Below are positions 1 to 5,360 of a stretch of 5,521 bases of DNA, in pieces. The notes beneath the pieces are model-generated. The model had not been told where the DNA came from, did not search any database, and worked only from the letters and a program-made list of their open reading frames with translations. Location of the stretch: the NCBI GenBank assembly GCA_030539985.1, contig JAUNXD010000037.1, forward strand, positions 5,187-10,707, in the 5' to 3' direction. The position numbers and the translations under genes are program-made. Source of the DNA: Methanobrevibacter sp. (GTDB taxonomy: Archaea; Methanobacteriota; Methanobacteria; Methanobacteriales; Methanobacteriaceae). How positions within the stretch are numbered: position 1 is the stretch's first letter; every line of letters begins with the position of its first letter.

Positions 1-918
1 GATTCAATATCAGAAGACAATCCAAATGATTCAAGGGCGCTTTTCTGTAAATCCATGATATTTGGGATGATGGAGGAGGATGAAAAATCCTTTAAGAATT
101 TTCAGAATGCCCTGTCTTCGGATTTTAAAGGGGAATTTATGGATTTGGAAAATAAATTTTCGCCTCTTGACATGGGTGATTCGCAAGATTTGTTTAACTA
201 TGGTTTGACAAGCTATTATTTTGGAGATTATCAGGATGCAATCGAATATTTTGACCTGTCCTTGAAATTACTGCCAAATCAGAGTGAGGCAATTTATTAC
301 AAGGCATTGTCTCTTGGAGCCATTGGAGAGTTTAAAAAAGCAATCAATGTCATTGACAAGGCTATTGGTATTAATGATAATGACTATAGGTTTTGGAATG
401 ATAAAGGCGCTTTTTTATCCGATTTGGATGAAGTCGAAAAGGCCCATGAATGTTTTGATAAATCAATCCGCATAAATGCCAATTCATATAACTGGGCAAA
501 CAAGGCATTTCTGTATCACAAGTTCAAAGACCTGAAAAAAGCATTGAAATGTTATGATAATGCAATAAAATTAAATCCTGATGATATTTATCCTGTAATA
601 GGTAAAGCAAAGGTTTATATGGAATTGAATGATTTTAAAAATGCTGAAAGATATTTTGAAATTGCAGGTGGAATTGATGATCATGATATGGAATATTTAA
701 TTGAATACGGCAAATATTTGCTTTTTAAAGAACAGTATGGAGAGGCAATTCGTTATTTTGATAAATGCCTCAAATATAATGATGATTTGGCATTTGTCTG
801 GATGTTTAAGGCAATGGCTTTGAATCAATTGGGTCAAACAAAAAATATGCAGGATTGCATTGACAGGGCTTATGAAATAGACCCATTTATCTTATCTAAA
901 TTTGATGAATTTTTCTAA
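1..918 (+). CDS. TPR-repeat protein, 5' end outside the window
   Basis: The frame is open to base 1, and the 18 codons before the first ATG (base 55) already look like a TPR helix, so that ATG is internal and the gene starts upstream of the window. The visible 305 residues hold about eight tetratricopeptide repeats of roughly 34 residues. Numbered from base 1, they lie near residues 8-40, 61-94, 95-128, 129-161, 162-195, 196-229, 230-262 and 263-296, with a 20-residue linker after the first. The consensus pattern is clear, for example GDYQDAIEYFDLSLKLLPN and KDLKKALKCYDNAIKLNPDD. The protein ends shortly after the last repeat at a TAA. No signal peptide, membrane segment or catalytic domain is visible, but the missing N-terminus could hold one. 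TPR arrays are protein-binding scaffolds and are common in Methanobrevibacter genomes; the partner is unknown. Its own T-tract and the separate pheS promoter suggest it is not co-transcribed with pheS. Confidence 0.9.
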   Translation, partial: DSISEDNPNDSRALFCKSMIFGMMEEDEKSFKNFQNALSSDFKGEFMDLENKFSPLDMGDSQDLFNYGLTSYYFGDYQDAIEYFDLSLKLLPNQSEAIYYKALSLGAIGEFKKAINVIDKAIGINDNDYRFWNDKGAFLSDLDEVEKAHECFDKSIRINANSYNWANKAFLYHKFKDLKKALKCYDNAIKLNPDDIYPVIGKAKVYMELNDFKNAERYFEIAGGIDDHDMEYLIEYGKYLLFKEQYGEAIRYFDKCLKYNDDLAFVWMFKAMALNQLGQTKNMQDCIDRAYEIDPFILSKFDEFF

Positions 919-927
919 AAATCTTGA

Positions 928-933
928 TTTTTT
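928..933 (+). terminator. T-tract, possible archaeal terminator after the TPR gene
   Basis: Six consecutive T residues lie ten bases past the TPR stop codon, with further T-rich sequence around them. Archaeal RNA polymerase can terminate at oligo-T tracts without a hairpin, and I see no stem here. In such AT-rich DNA a run of six T is weak evidence alone; its position right after the gene and before a new promoter is the main support. Confidence 0.35.
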
Positions 934-963
934 GTTGATTTGGCATATCTTTATTAATGGTTT

Positions 964-976
964 GAAACATATATTA
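964..976 (+). promoter_or_regulatory. BRE/TATA promoter of pheS
   Basis: A purine-rich GAAAC (964-968), a plausible TFB recognition element, is followed by ATATATTA (969-976), a TATA-like box. Archaeal transcription normally starts about 25 bases past the TATA centre, which puts the start near 997-1000, just upstream of the pheS ribosome binding site. The stretch 969-987 is all A/T, so the exact register is uncertain. Confidence 0.5.
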
Positions 977-1000
977 TTATATTATAATCATTAAAGAGAT

Positions 1001-1004
1001 GGTG
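1001..1004 (+). promoter_or_regulatory. Ribosome binding site of pheS
   Basis: GGTG, part of the archaeal Shine-Dalgarno consensus GGAGGTGAT, ends five bases before the ATG at 1010. An in-frame TAA at 1007-1009 directly precedes that ATG, so no start further upstream is possible. Confidence 0.6.
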
Positions 1005-1009
1005 TTTAA

Positions 1010-2551
1010 ATGAGTGAGGATATTAAAAAAACCATTAGTGAATTACATATTTATGAAAAGAAGCTGTTAAAAGAATTGGAATCAAATCCTGATGTTACTC
1101 CGGAGCAGATTGCTGAAAATACCGGAATGAACATCAAGTCAGTAATGAGTGCTGCAGGATCACTTGCTTCAAAAGAGATTATTGAAGTTGACAAAAAAGT
1201 TCAGGAAACATACTCCTTAACAGATGATGGAATGGAATATGCAGAACACGGTCTTCCTGAACGTAAAATATTGGAAGTTTTGGCAGATAAAAAAGAAATT
1301 CCAATGAAGGATTTGGCTTCAGAAGCAGGCATTGACAAAAAGGAAACCGGAATCGCTCTTGGATGGTTGCGTCAGAAAAATTGGGCGCAGATTGATAAGG
1401 GTGTAATCAACATCACCGACATCGGTAAGGAATTTGTAGATAAAGCAGGTGTTGATGAAAAAGTTTTGGATTATCTTAAATTGAATGCTGATGGAGTCAA
1501 GCTTTTCACTGATGATTTGAGAGATGGTTTTAAAAAGTTAACAGGCAGGAAAAACATATTAAATATCAAAAAGGAAACCTCACATTCATTTAAATTATTG
1601 CCTAAAGGTGAAGCCATACTTAAAGTCGGTTTTGAAATAAAACAACAGGCTACACAACTCACTCATGAACATTTAAAAGAAGGAGAATGGAAAAGTTTGG
1701 AATATCGTCCATATGATATTAATGCCGAGGCTCCAGTAATATTTGCAGGTAAAAAACATCCTTTAAGGATTATCATTGATGAGATAAGGGAAATCTTTTT
1801 AAATATGGGATTTTCAGAAGACAATGGGGAATTTGTCGAATCAGCATTCTGGAACTTCGATTCACTTTTCCAACCGCAGGACCATGCAGCACGTGAAATG
1901 CAGGATACATTCTATCTTAAAAATCCTCTGACCTGTGATTTGCCAGATATGGATTTAGTTAAACTAACTGCTGAAACTCATGAAACCGGAGCAGATACCG
2001 GTTCTATCGGTTGGCAGTATGACTGGAGTGAAGATATTGCACGCCAAAGCGTATTAAGGACACATACAACCGGAATATCCACAAAACATTTGTTTGAACA
2101 TGAACCTCCAATTAAAATGTTTTCAGTTGGAAGAGTATTTAGAAGAGAAACTTTTGACTATAAACATTTACCTGAATTCCATCAGGTTGAGGGATTGGTT
2201 TGTGATGAAGGAATTAGTTATCAAAATCTTTTAGGTACTTTGAAGGAGTTCTACAAAAAATTAGGTTTTGAAGTGAGATTCAGGCCTGCTTACTTCCCTT
2301 ACACATATCTCTCCACTGAAACAGAAATCTATCTGGAAGAAAAAGAAAGCTGGATTGAGCTTGGTGGGGCAGGAATGTTCAGGCCGGAAGTATTAAAACC
2401 TTTAGGTATTAATCAGCCTGCTCTTGCATTCGGTTTGGGTATTGAAAGACTTGCAATGATTAGATATGATGTTGAAGACATTCGTATGCTTTACAAAAGT
2501 GATATTAAATGGCTTCGTGAATTGCCTATTTCAAAAGGAGTTCAATTATAA
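1010..2551 (+). CDS. pheS: Phenylalanine--tRNA ligase alpha subunit (archaeal type)
   Basis: The alpha chain of the alpha2-beta2 phenylalanyl-tRNA synthetase forms the catalytic core that activates phenylalanine with ATP and charges tRNA-Phe in the cytoplasm. The 513-residue length fits the archaeal/eukaryotic type, which is longer than bacterial PheS because of N-terminal winged-helix modules; residues 10-200 look like two or three of these (for example 14-78 and 84-145). Class II aminoacyl-tRNA synthetase elements follow in order: motif 1 helix at 250-268, the PheRS signature NFDSLFQPQDHAAR at 282-295, RTHTTGIS at 350-357, motif 2 with GRVFRRE (374-380) and FHQVEG (390-395), and motif 3 GLGIERLAM (475-483). 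All core motifs are intact. The beta chain gene (pheT) is not in this window, as is common in archaea. The stop codon overlaps the ATG of the next gene by one base, so the two are almost certainly co-transcribed and translationally coupled. Confidence 0.97.
   Translation: MSEDIKKTISELHIYEKKLLKELESNPDVTPEQIAENTGMNIKSVMSAAGSLASKEIIEVDKKVQETYSLTDDGMEYAEHGLPERKILEVLADKKEIPMKDLASEAGIDKKETGIALGWLRQKNWAQIDKGVINITDIGKEFVDKAGVDEKVLDYLKLNADGVKLFTDDLRDGFKKLTGRKNILNIKKETSHSFKLLPKGEAILKVGFEIKQQATQLTHEHLKEGEWKSLEYRPYDINAEAPVIFAGKKHPLRIIIDEIREIFLNMGFSEDNGEFVESAFWNFDSLFQPQDHAAREMQDTFYLKNPLTCDLPDMDLVKLTAETHETGADTGSIGWQYDWSEDIARQSVLRTHTTGISTKHLFEHEPPIKMFSVGRVFRRETFDYKHLPEFHQVEGLVCDEGISYQNLLGTLKEFYKKLGFEVRFRPAYFPYTYLSTETEIYLEEKESWIELGGAGMFRPEVLKPLGINQPALAFGLGIERLAMIRYDVEDIRMLYKSDIKWLRELPISKGVQL
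2535..2540 (+). promoter_or_regulatory. Ribosome binding site of the ExoIII-like gene, inside pheS
   Basis: AAGGAG lies within the last codons of pheS, ten bases before the ATG at 2551. With the one-base overlap of stop and start codons (TAATG), this supports the 2551 start and coupled translation. Confidence 0.6.
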
Positions 2552-3324
2552 TGTCAATTAAGTTGGTTTCTTGGAATGTAAATGGAATCAGAGCTGTTTC
2601 AAAAAAGGATGAATTTTGGGACTGGTTTGACAATACTGATGCTGATATAATAAGCTTTCAGGAAGTAAGGGCTACTCAAAAGCAGATTCCAAAGAAATTG
2701 GCAGAGATTGAGGGATTTCACAAATGTTTCAATGAAGCTGAAAAGAAAGGATACAGTGGAGTTGGAACATATTCAAAAATAGATCCTATAAGTGTTACAA
2801 AAGGCCTTGGTGTTGATGAATTGGACTCTGAGGGCAGGGTTTTGAAAATTGAATATCCTAATTTTATTTTATTCAATATATACTTCCCAAACAGTGGGCA
2901 GGATGGTAAAAGGCTTGATTTTAAAATTGATTTTTGCAATGAACTTCTTAAACAACTTGTCAGCCTTAAAAATGAGGGTAAAAATGTAGTAATCACTGGA
3001 GATTACAATATTGCTCATCATCCGATTGATGTTTATAATCCTAAAAACTGTGAAGGAAAATCCGGTTATCTGCCTGAAGAGCGTGATTGGCTGGACCAGC
3101 TGGAAGAGGCAGGCTTTGTCGATACATTCAGAATGTTCGATGAGGGTGAAGGCAACTTTACATGGTGGAGCTACAGATTCAAGGCTCGTGAGAGAAATTC
3201 CGGATGGAGATTGGATTACTTTTATGTAAATGAAGAAATGAAAAATAATGTAAAATCTGCTAGCATTTTAGCTGATATTTATGGTTCTGATCATTGTCCT
3301 GTAACTCTGGAATTGGAGTTTTAG
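2551..3324 (+). CDS. xth: ExoIII-family AP endonuclease / Mth212-like DNA uridine endonuclease
   Basis: A 257-residue Mg-dependent nuclease of the endonuclease/exonuclease/phosphatase fold. Family members cut DNA 5' of abasic sites and have 3'-5' exonuclease activity. Visible active-site elements: SWNVNGIRA with N9 (7-15), FQEVRA with metal-ligand E38 (36-41), NIYFPN with Y111 (109-114), GDYN with D151 and N153 (150-153), GWRLDYFYVN with D222 (218-227) and GSDHCP with D247-H248 (245-250). Length and catalytic numbering agree with what I remember of Methanothermobacter Mth212, which also nicks directly at deoxyuridine. Residues I recall as tied to that uridine activity (K125, N153, S171, R209) are present here, but that recall is uncertain. 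The catalytic family is secure; dU endonuclease activity is inferred. It is the second gene of the pheS unit and ends ten bases from the convergent HAD gene. Confidence 0.95.
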   Translation: MSIKLVSWNVNGIRAVSKKDEFWDWFDNTDADIISFQEVRATQKQIPKKLAEIEGFHKCFNEAEKKGYSGVGTYSKIDPISVTKGLGVDELDSEGRVLKIEYPNFILFNIYFPNSGQDGKRLDFKIDFCNELLKQLVSLKNEGKNVVITGDYNIAHHPIDVYNPKNCEGKSGYLPEERDWLDQLEEAGFVDTFRMFDEGEGNFTWWSYRFKARERNSGWRLDYFYVNEEMKNNVKSASILADIYGSDHCPVTLELEF

Positions 3325-3334
3325 GATTTGGCGA

Positions 3335-4030
3335 TTATAATATTGTTTTAACATCACCAATATCGTCAACAATGGTTATGTCCAATTTTTCTTTTTTAAT
3401 ATAATCCCTGTCATCTTCGGTGATGTCTGAATTTACAAGAATTGCACCCATGCCTGCATTTACAGCGCCTAATGCATCTTCTTTGAATTTATTGCCGATC
3501 ATTAATGACTTTTCGGGATTTCCTTTCATTTTTCTAAGTGCCACATCATAAATCAGTTTGTTCGGTTTGTTTTTACCAACCTCCTCGGAGGTGATGACTT
3601 CATCGAAAAATGAATGGATATTGATTCTAACTAATTTTTCCCATTGTTTGATTGTTATTCCGTTAGATATAACTGCTAAACGGTATCCCTGACTTTTAAG
3701 ATAGATTAATGTATCGATGGTTTCTGGAAACGGTCTTAAAAGAGCCATTTTAACATTGTGGTATGTAATCATACCAAGTGCCACCAACATTGGGTCTTCA
3801 TGGCCTAGAACAACTTGAGTCAATACGTTAAAGTGTTTTCCATAATTTGATCCTTTTTCACGGATAATTGTCTTTAAAACACCATAAGCTTCATCTTTAT
3901 CAAGTGGTAGTCCATTATCAACCATCAATCCTATAGCTGCTTTACGTGCGGTTTCAGCAAAGTCGGATGTGTCAAGCAGAGTGCCATCTACATCGAAAAA
4001 AACAACACGGTCATCATCATTTTTAATCAT
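3335..4030 (-). CDS. HAD-superfamily (subfamily IA) hydrolase, probable phosphatase
   Basis: A 231-residue haloacid-dehalogenase-like hydrolase. Motif I is FFDVDGTLLDT (residues 11-21), with nucleophile D13 and acid/base D15. A helical cap of type C1 spans about 22-100. Motif II is ISN (121-123), the motif III lysine is K155 in KNKPN, and motif IV is IGNKFKEDALGA (178-189). The usual first aspartate of motif IV (GD) is an asparagine here, N180, while D185 is kept. The protein resembles the archaeal TIGR02253-type family; from memory its Methanothermobacter member MTH209 is annotated as a glyceraldehyde-3-phosphate phosphatase. The real substrate cannot be read from sequence. The ATG at 4030 is fixed by an in-frame TAA three codons upstream. 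There is no Shine-Dalgarno sequence, and a TATA box sits about 29 bases upstream, so the message is probably nearly leaderless. It follows polB2 by 38 bases on the same strand. Confidence 0.92.
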   Translation of the reverse strand: MIKNDDDRVVFFDVDGTLLDTSDFAETARKAAIGLMVDNGLPLDKDEAYGVLKTIIREKGSNYGKHFNVLTQVVLGHEDPMLVALGMITYHNVKMALLRPFPETIDTLIYLKSQGYRLAVISNGITIKQWEKLVRINIHSFFDEVITSEEVGKNKPNKLIYDVALRKMKGNPEKSLMIGNKFKEDALGAVNAGMGAILVNSDITEDDRDYIKKEKLDITIVDDIGDVKTIL

Positions 4031-4055
4031 ATGGTTTTAATTTTAATTTTAAAAA

Positions 4056-4063
4056 TATTTAAA
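4056..4063 (-). promoter_or_regulatory. TATA box of the HAD hydrolase gene
   Basis: On the minus strand this reads TTTAAATA, a near-perfect archaeal TATA box, preceded by a run of A residues that could serve as the BRE. Its centre is about 29 bases from the ATG, so transcription would start within a few bases of the start codon. The minus-strand T5 run directly after it (4055-4051) could also help terminate polB2 transcripts. Confidence 0.6.
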
Positions 4064-4068
4064 TTTTT

Positions 4069-4752
4069 TTAGAAAAAGGCATCCAAACTTTGTTGAACTT
4101 CTCCGGCTGCCATGTCCTGCAAGTCCTTTTTTGAATATCCGAAGGAATACATGATTCTTTCAACGGCAGGAATCAGTTGATTGTTGATGTAGTAATCTTT
4201 ATCGTAGTCATAGCCTTCGCAATAATCGTAAGGAACTGCTCTTTGGCTGATTGAACCTTTTCCCTTTACAATAATGTATTGTATGATGGTTCCGCGTGAA
4301 ACCTTGATTCCATGCTCTTCAATTCGTTGGGCCGCAACGACGTGGGGTCCAACCTGTTTGTACTGGTTTAATGGTTTAGTTATTTGGGTGTGGATGATGA
4401 GTTCTTTTTTATCAACATCACCTTTTTTAATTCTTTTCAATACTTTTTTAACTTCTTTAATTGCCTTATCCGAATCTCCTTCCTTTAAAATGGCCATCAA
4501 AACAGATTCTTGAGTTTTTTTCACGATAGGTGCCCAGTCTCTTCTTACTAATTCCAGTCCTTTCGCAATGATTTCTCCATCTTCAATGACGGCATATCTT
4601 TTTTTGCTTACGAAAAATCCTCTTCTGTAGAACCCTTCGTATTCCAATTCCATGCTTTCAGGTAAAGTGGAATTAAGGTATTTCAAGAATTTTTGAGCCT
4701 GCTGTTTGATTTCGGCTTCAAGTTCCAGTTGTTCTTTTGTTTCCTGAACCAT
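4069..4752 (-). CDS. polB2: DNA polymerase B small subunit (split family-B polymerase, C-terminal part)
   Basis: This 227-residue protein corresponds to the C-terminal palm and thumb of an archaeal family-B replicative polymerase. It matches the remembered end of Pyrococcus PolB along its length: EYEGFYRRGFFVSKKRYA (37-54, containing the KxY motif), GLELVRRDW (65-73), the thumb at about 75-200 with ITKPLNQYKQVGPHV (124-138), and YYINNQLIPAVERI (187-200). The catalytic YGDTDS motif C and everything before it are missing. This is not decay: the gene has its own promoter, ribosome binding site and start, and Methanobacteriales are known to encode the polymerase as two polypeptides (MTH1208 plus MTH208 in Methanothermobacter). 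The large subunit must be encoded elsewhere. The last eight residues, QQSLDAFF, form a consensus PIP box for the PCNA sliding clamp. Upstream of the HAD gene, with a 38-base gap. Confidence 0.96.
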   Translation of the reverse strand: MVQETKEQLELEAEIKQQAQKFLKYLNSTLPESMELEYEGFYRRGFFVSKKRYAVIEDGEIIAKGLELVRRDWAPIVKKTQESVLMAILKEGDSDKAIKEVKKVLKRIKKGDVDKKELIIHTQITKPLNQYKQVGPHVVAAQRIEEHGIKVSRGTIIQYIIVKGKGSISQRAVPYDYCEGYDYDKDYYINNQLIPAVERIMYSFGYSKKDLQDMAAGEVQQSLDAFF

Positions 4753-4757
4753 TTCGA

Positions 4758-4762
4758 CACCT
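4758..4762 (-). promoter_or_regulatory. Ribosome binding site of polB2
   Basis: The minus strand reads AGGTG, part of the GGAGGTGAT consensus, five bases before the ATG at 4752. It shows that the short reading frame is a genuine independent gene and not the tail of a broken polymerase. Confidence 0.65.
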
Positions 4763-4786
4763 GAAGTTTAATATATGTCTTTTAGT

Positions 4787-4796
4787 TATAATATTT
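4787..4796 (-). promoter_or_regulatory. TATA box of polB2
   Basis: On the minus strand this reads AAATATTATA, preceded by purines (AGAA). A start about 25 bases downstream falls near 4766, just upstream of the AGGTG ribosome binding site, giving a short leader of about 14 bases. A second AT-rich block (4767-4777) is too close to the gene to be the functional box. Confidence 0.5.
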
Positions 4797-4836
4797 TTCT
4801 AAAACAATTTTACGAACCCGCAACAATTTTATTGCC

Positions 4837-4860
4837 TTGAGGTCGTAATATTGGCCTCAA
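4837..4860. repeat. Inverted repeat in the divergent intergenic region
   Basis: TTGAGGTC (4837-4844) and GGCCTCAA (4853-4860) form eight-base arms, with one G-T wobble at the RNA level and an eight-base loop. The dyad sits between the polB2 promoter (minus) and the promoter of the small plus-strand gene. It has more G and C than its surroundings. It could be a regulator-binding site or an RNA hairpin; no T-tract follows it on the plus strand, so it does not look like a terminator in that direction. The rest of the 176-base region, apart from the listed promoters and ribosome binding sites, shows nothing else I can support. Confidence 0.45.
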
Positions 4861-4897
4861 AAATTCCATTTAATAGTTTTCAGACGCTCTTGGACTT

Positions 4898-4906
4898 TTA
4901 TTATAT
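4898..4906 (+). promoter_or_regulatory. TATA box of the DUF2283-like gene
   Basis: TTATTATAT lies about 25 bases before a predicted transcription start near 4927, which would give a leader of about 17 bases containing the ribosome binding site at 4931. This geometry favours the ATG at 4944 over the in-frame GTG at 4929. Confidence 0.45.
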
Positions 4907-4930
4907 GTTATGTGTTCAATAGTAATATGT

Positions 4931-4935
4931 GAGGT
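4931..4935 (+). promoter_or_regulatory. Ribosome binding site that sets the start at 4944
   Basis: GAGGT, followed by TTGATAAA and then the ATG at 4944, gives an eight-base spacing. Had translation begun at the in-frame GTG at 4929, this sequence would lie inside the coding region. Confidence 0.6.
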
Positions 4936-4943
4936 TTGATAAA

Positions 4944-5288
4944 ATGGAAAAAAGATTGATCTCAAGTTATGATGAAATAAACGATACCTTTGTAGGTAAA
5001 GTGGATGGTGAAAATGGATATTGTGCAGATTATGGAATTTCAGATGGAATATATTTGGCAGTTAACAATTGCAACTTGCCTGCTTCCGTATTTGTTCCGA
5101 ATGCATCTAAAGTTTTTAACACTTCAAAATCTGTTTTGGAAAGCTCAAACGTCAGAATTGACATTGTCTGCAATGAAATCTTTCTTTCATTTACAATGAG
5201 CATTGAAGATTTGAAAATCTATTCAACAACCTGCAGAAACAGGTTCGGAATTCCAGACATTAAATATGAAATTGATAGTAACATCTAG
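4944..5288 (+). CDS. Small DUF2283-like protein of unknown function
   Basis: A 114-residue protein starting at ATG 4944; a GTG start at 4929 would add five residues but lacks its own ribosome binding site. The N-terminal pattern SYDEINDTF (8-16), then a short strand-rich stretch and PNASKVF (52-58), resembles the YDxExDxL ... NASK layout of DUF2283-type small beta proteins. The match is by eye and partial. A second half (about 60-100) with VRIDIVCNEIFLSFTMS and a helix-like SIEDLKIYS extends beyond a minimal DUF2283 domain. There are four cysteines (27, 43, 76, 97) not arranged as CxxC pairs. No signal peptide or membrane segment is visible, so it is probably cytoplasmic. It stands alone between its own promoter and a hairpin terminator. 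The function is unknown; some DUF2283 genes lie near toxin-antitoxin loci, but no partner is visible here. Confidence 0.75.
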   Translation: MEKRLISSYDEINDTFVGKVDGENGYCADYGISDGIYLAVNNCNLPASVFVPNASKVFNTSKSVLESSNVRIDIVCNEIFLSFTMSIEDLKIYSTTCRNRFGIPDIKYEIDSNI

Positions 5289-5303
5289 TTACTATCCCTT
5301 TTT
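5274..5303 (+). terminator. Hairpin plus T-tract terminator overlapping the stop codon
   Basis: GATAGTAAC (5274-5282) and GTTACTATC (5288-5296) are perfect nine-base inverted arms around a five-base loop, followed by CC and five T residues (5299-5303). The stem includes the last codons and the TAG stop (5286-5288) of the upstream gene. It looks like a bacterial-style intrinsic terminator; in archaea the T-tract is the better-established signal, and the hairpin may also stabilise the mRNA 3' end. Confidence 0.6.
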
Positions 5304-5311
5304 AATCAATC

Positions 5312-5319
5312 TTTAAATA
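5312..5319 (+). promoter_or_regulatory. TATA box of the acidic-protein gene
   Basis: TTTAAATA within CTTTAAATATAAC is a near-consensus archaeal TATA box. Its centre predicts a start at about 5341-5343, leaving a leader of about 18-20 bases that holds the ribosome binding site at 5349. It is the clearest promoter in the window and follows directly on the terminator of the preceding gene. Confidence 0.7.
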
Positions 5320-5348
5320 TAACTTAATTTAATAGTTATATTATTCAT

Positions 5349-5357
5349 GGAGATGAT
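5349..5357 (+). promoter_or_regulatory. Ribosome binding site that supports a TTG start at 5361
   Basis: GGAGATGAT differs from the consensus GGAGGTGAT at one base and ends three bases before TTG at 5361. The nearby ATGs (5347, 5353) run into TGA within six codons, so they are not starts of the long frame. Confidence 0.7.
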
Positions 5358-5360
5358 AAA

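Noticed and set aside
954..994. Six-base inverted repeat TTAATG ... CATTAA flanking the pheS TATA box
   Set aside because: Short arms, 29 bases apart, in very AT-rich sequence; easily explained by chance.
1471..1662. Open frames opposite or overlapping the main genes (for example minus 1471-1662, minus 2718-2996, plus 4274-4513, plus 5005-5199)
   Set aside because: They lie wholly inside genes with clear family matches or better start signals, and their translations show no recognisable domain.
3340..3363. ATATTG ... CAATAT inverted repeat at the end of the HAD gene as a bidirectional terminator
   Set aside because: Only six mostly A-T pairs with a 12-base loop, inside HAD coding sequence, and no T-tract right after it.
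4069..4752. polB2 as a truncated pseudogene of a full-length polymerase
   Set aside because: It has an intact frame, its own promoter and ribosome binding site and an intact C-terminal PIP box, and the split form is known in Methanobacteriales.
4805..4830. Minus-strand GGGTTCG resembling a tRNA T-arm
   Set aside because: The bases that should pair with the stem do not, and no acceptor, D-arm or anticodon arm can be folded around it.
4824..4834. CAAT-TTT-ATTG mini-palindrome
   Set aside because: Four-base arms are too short to mean anything in this base composition.
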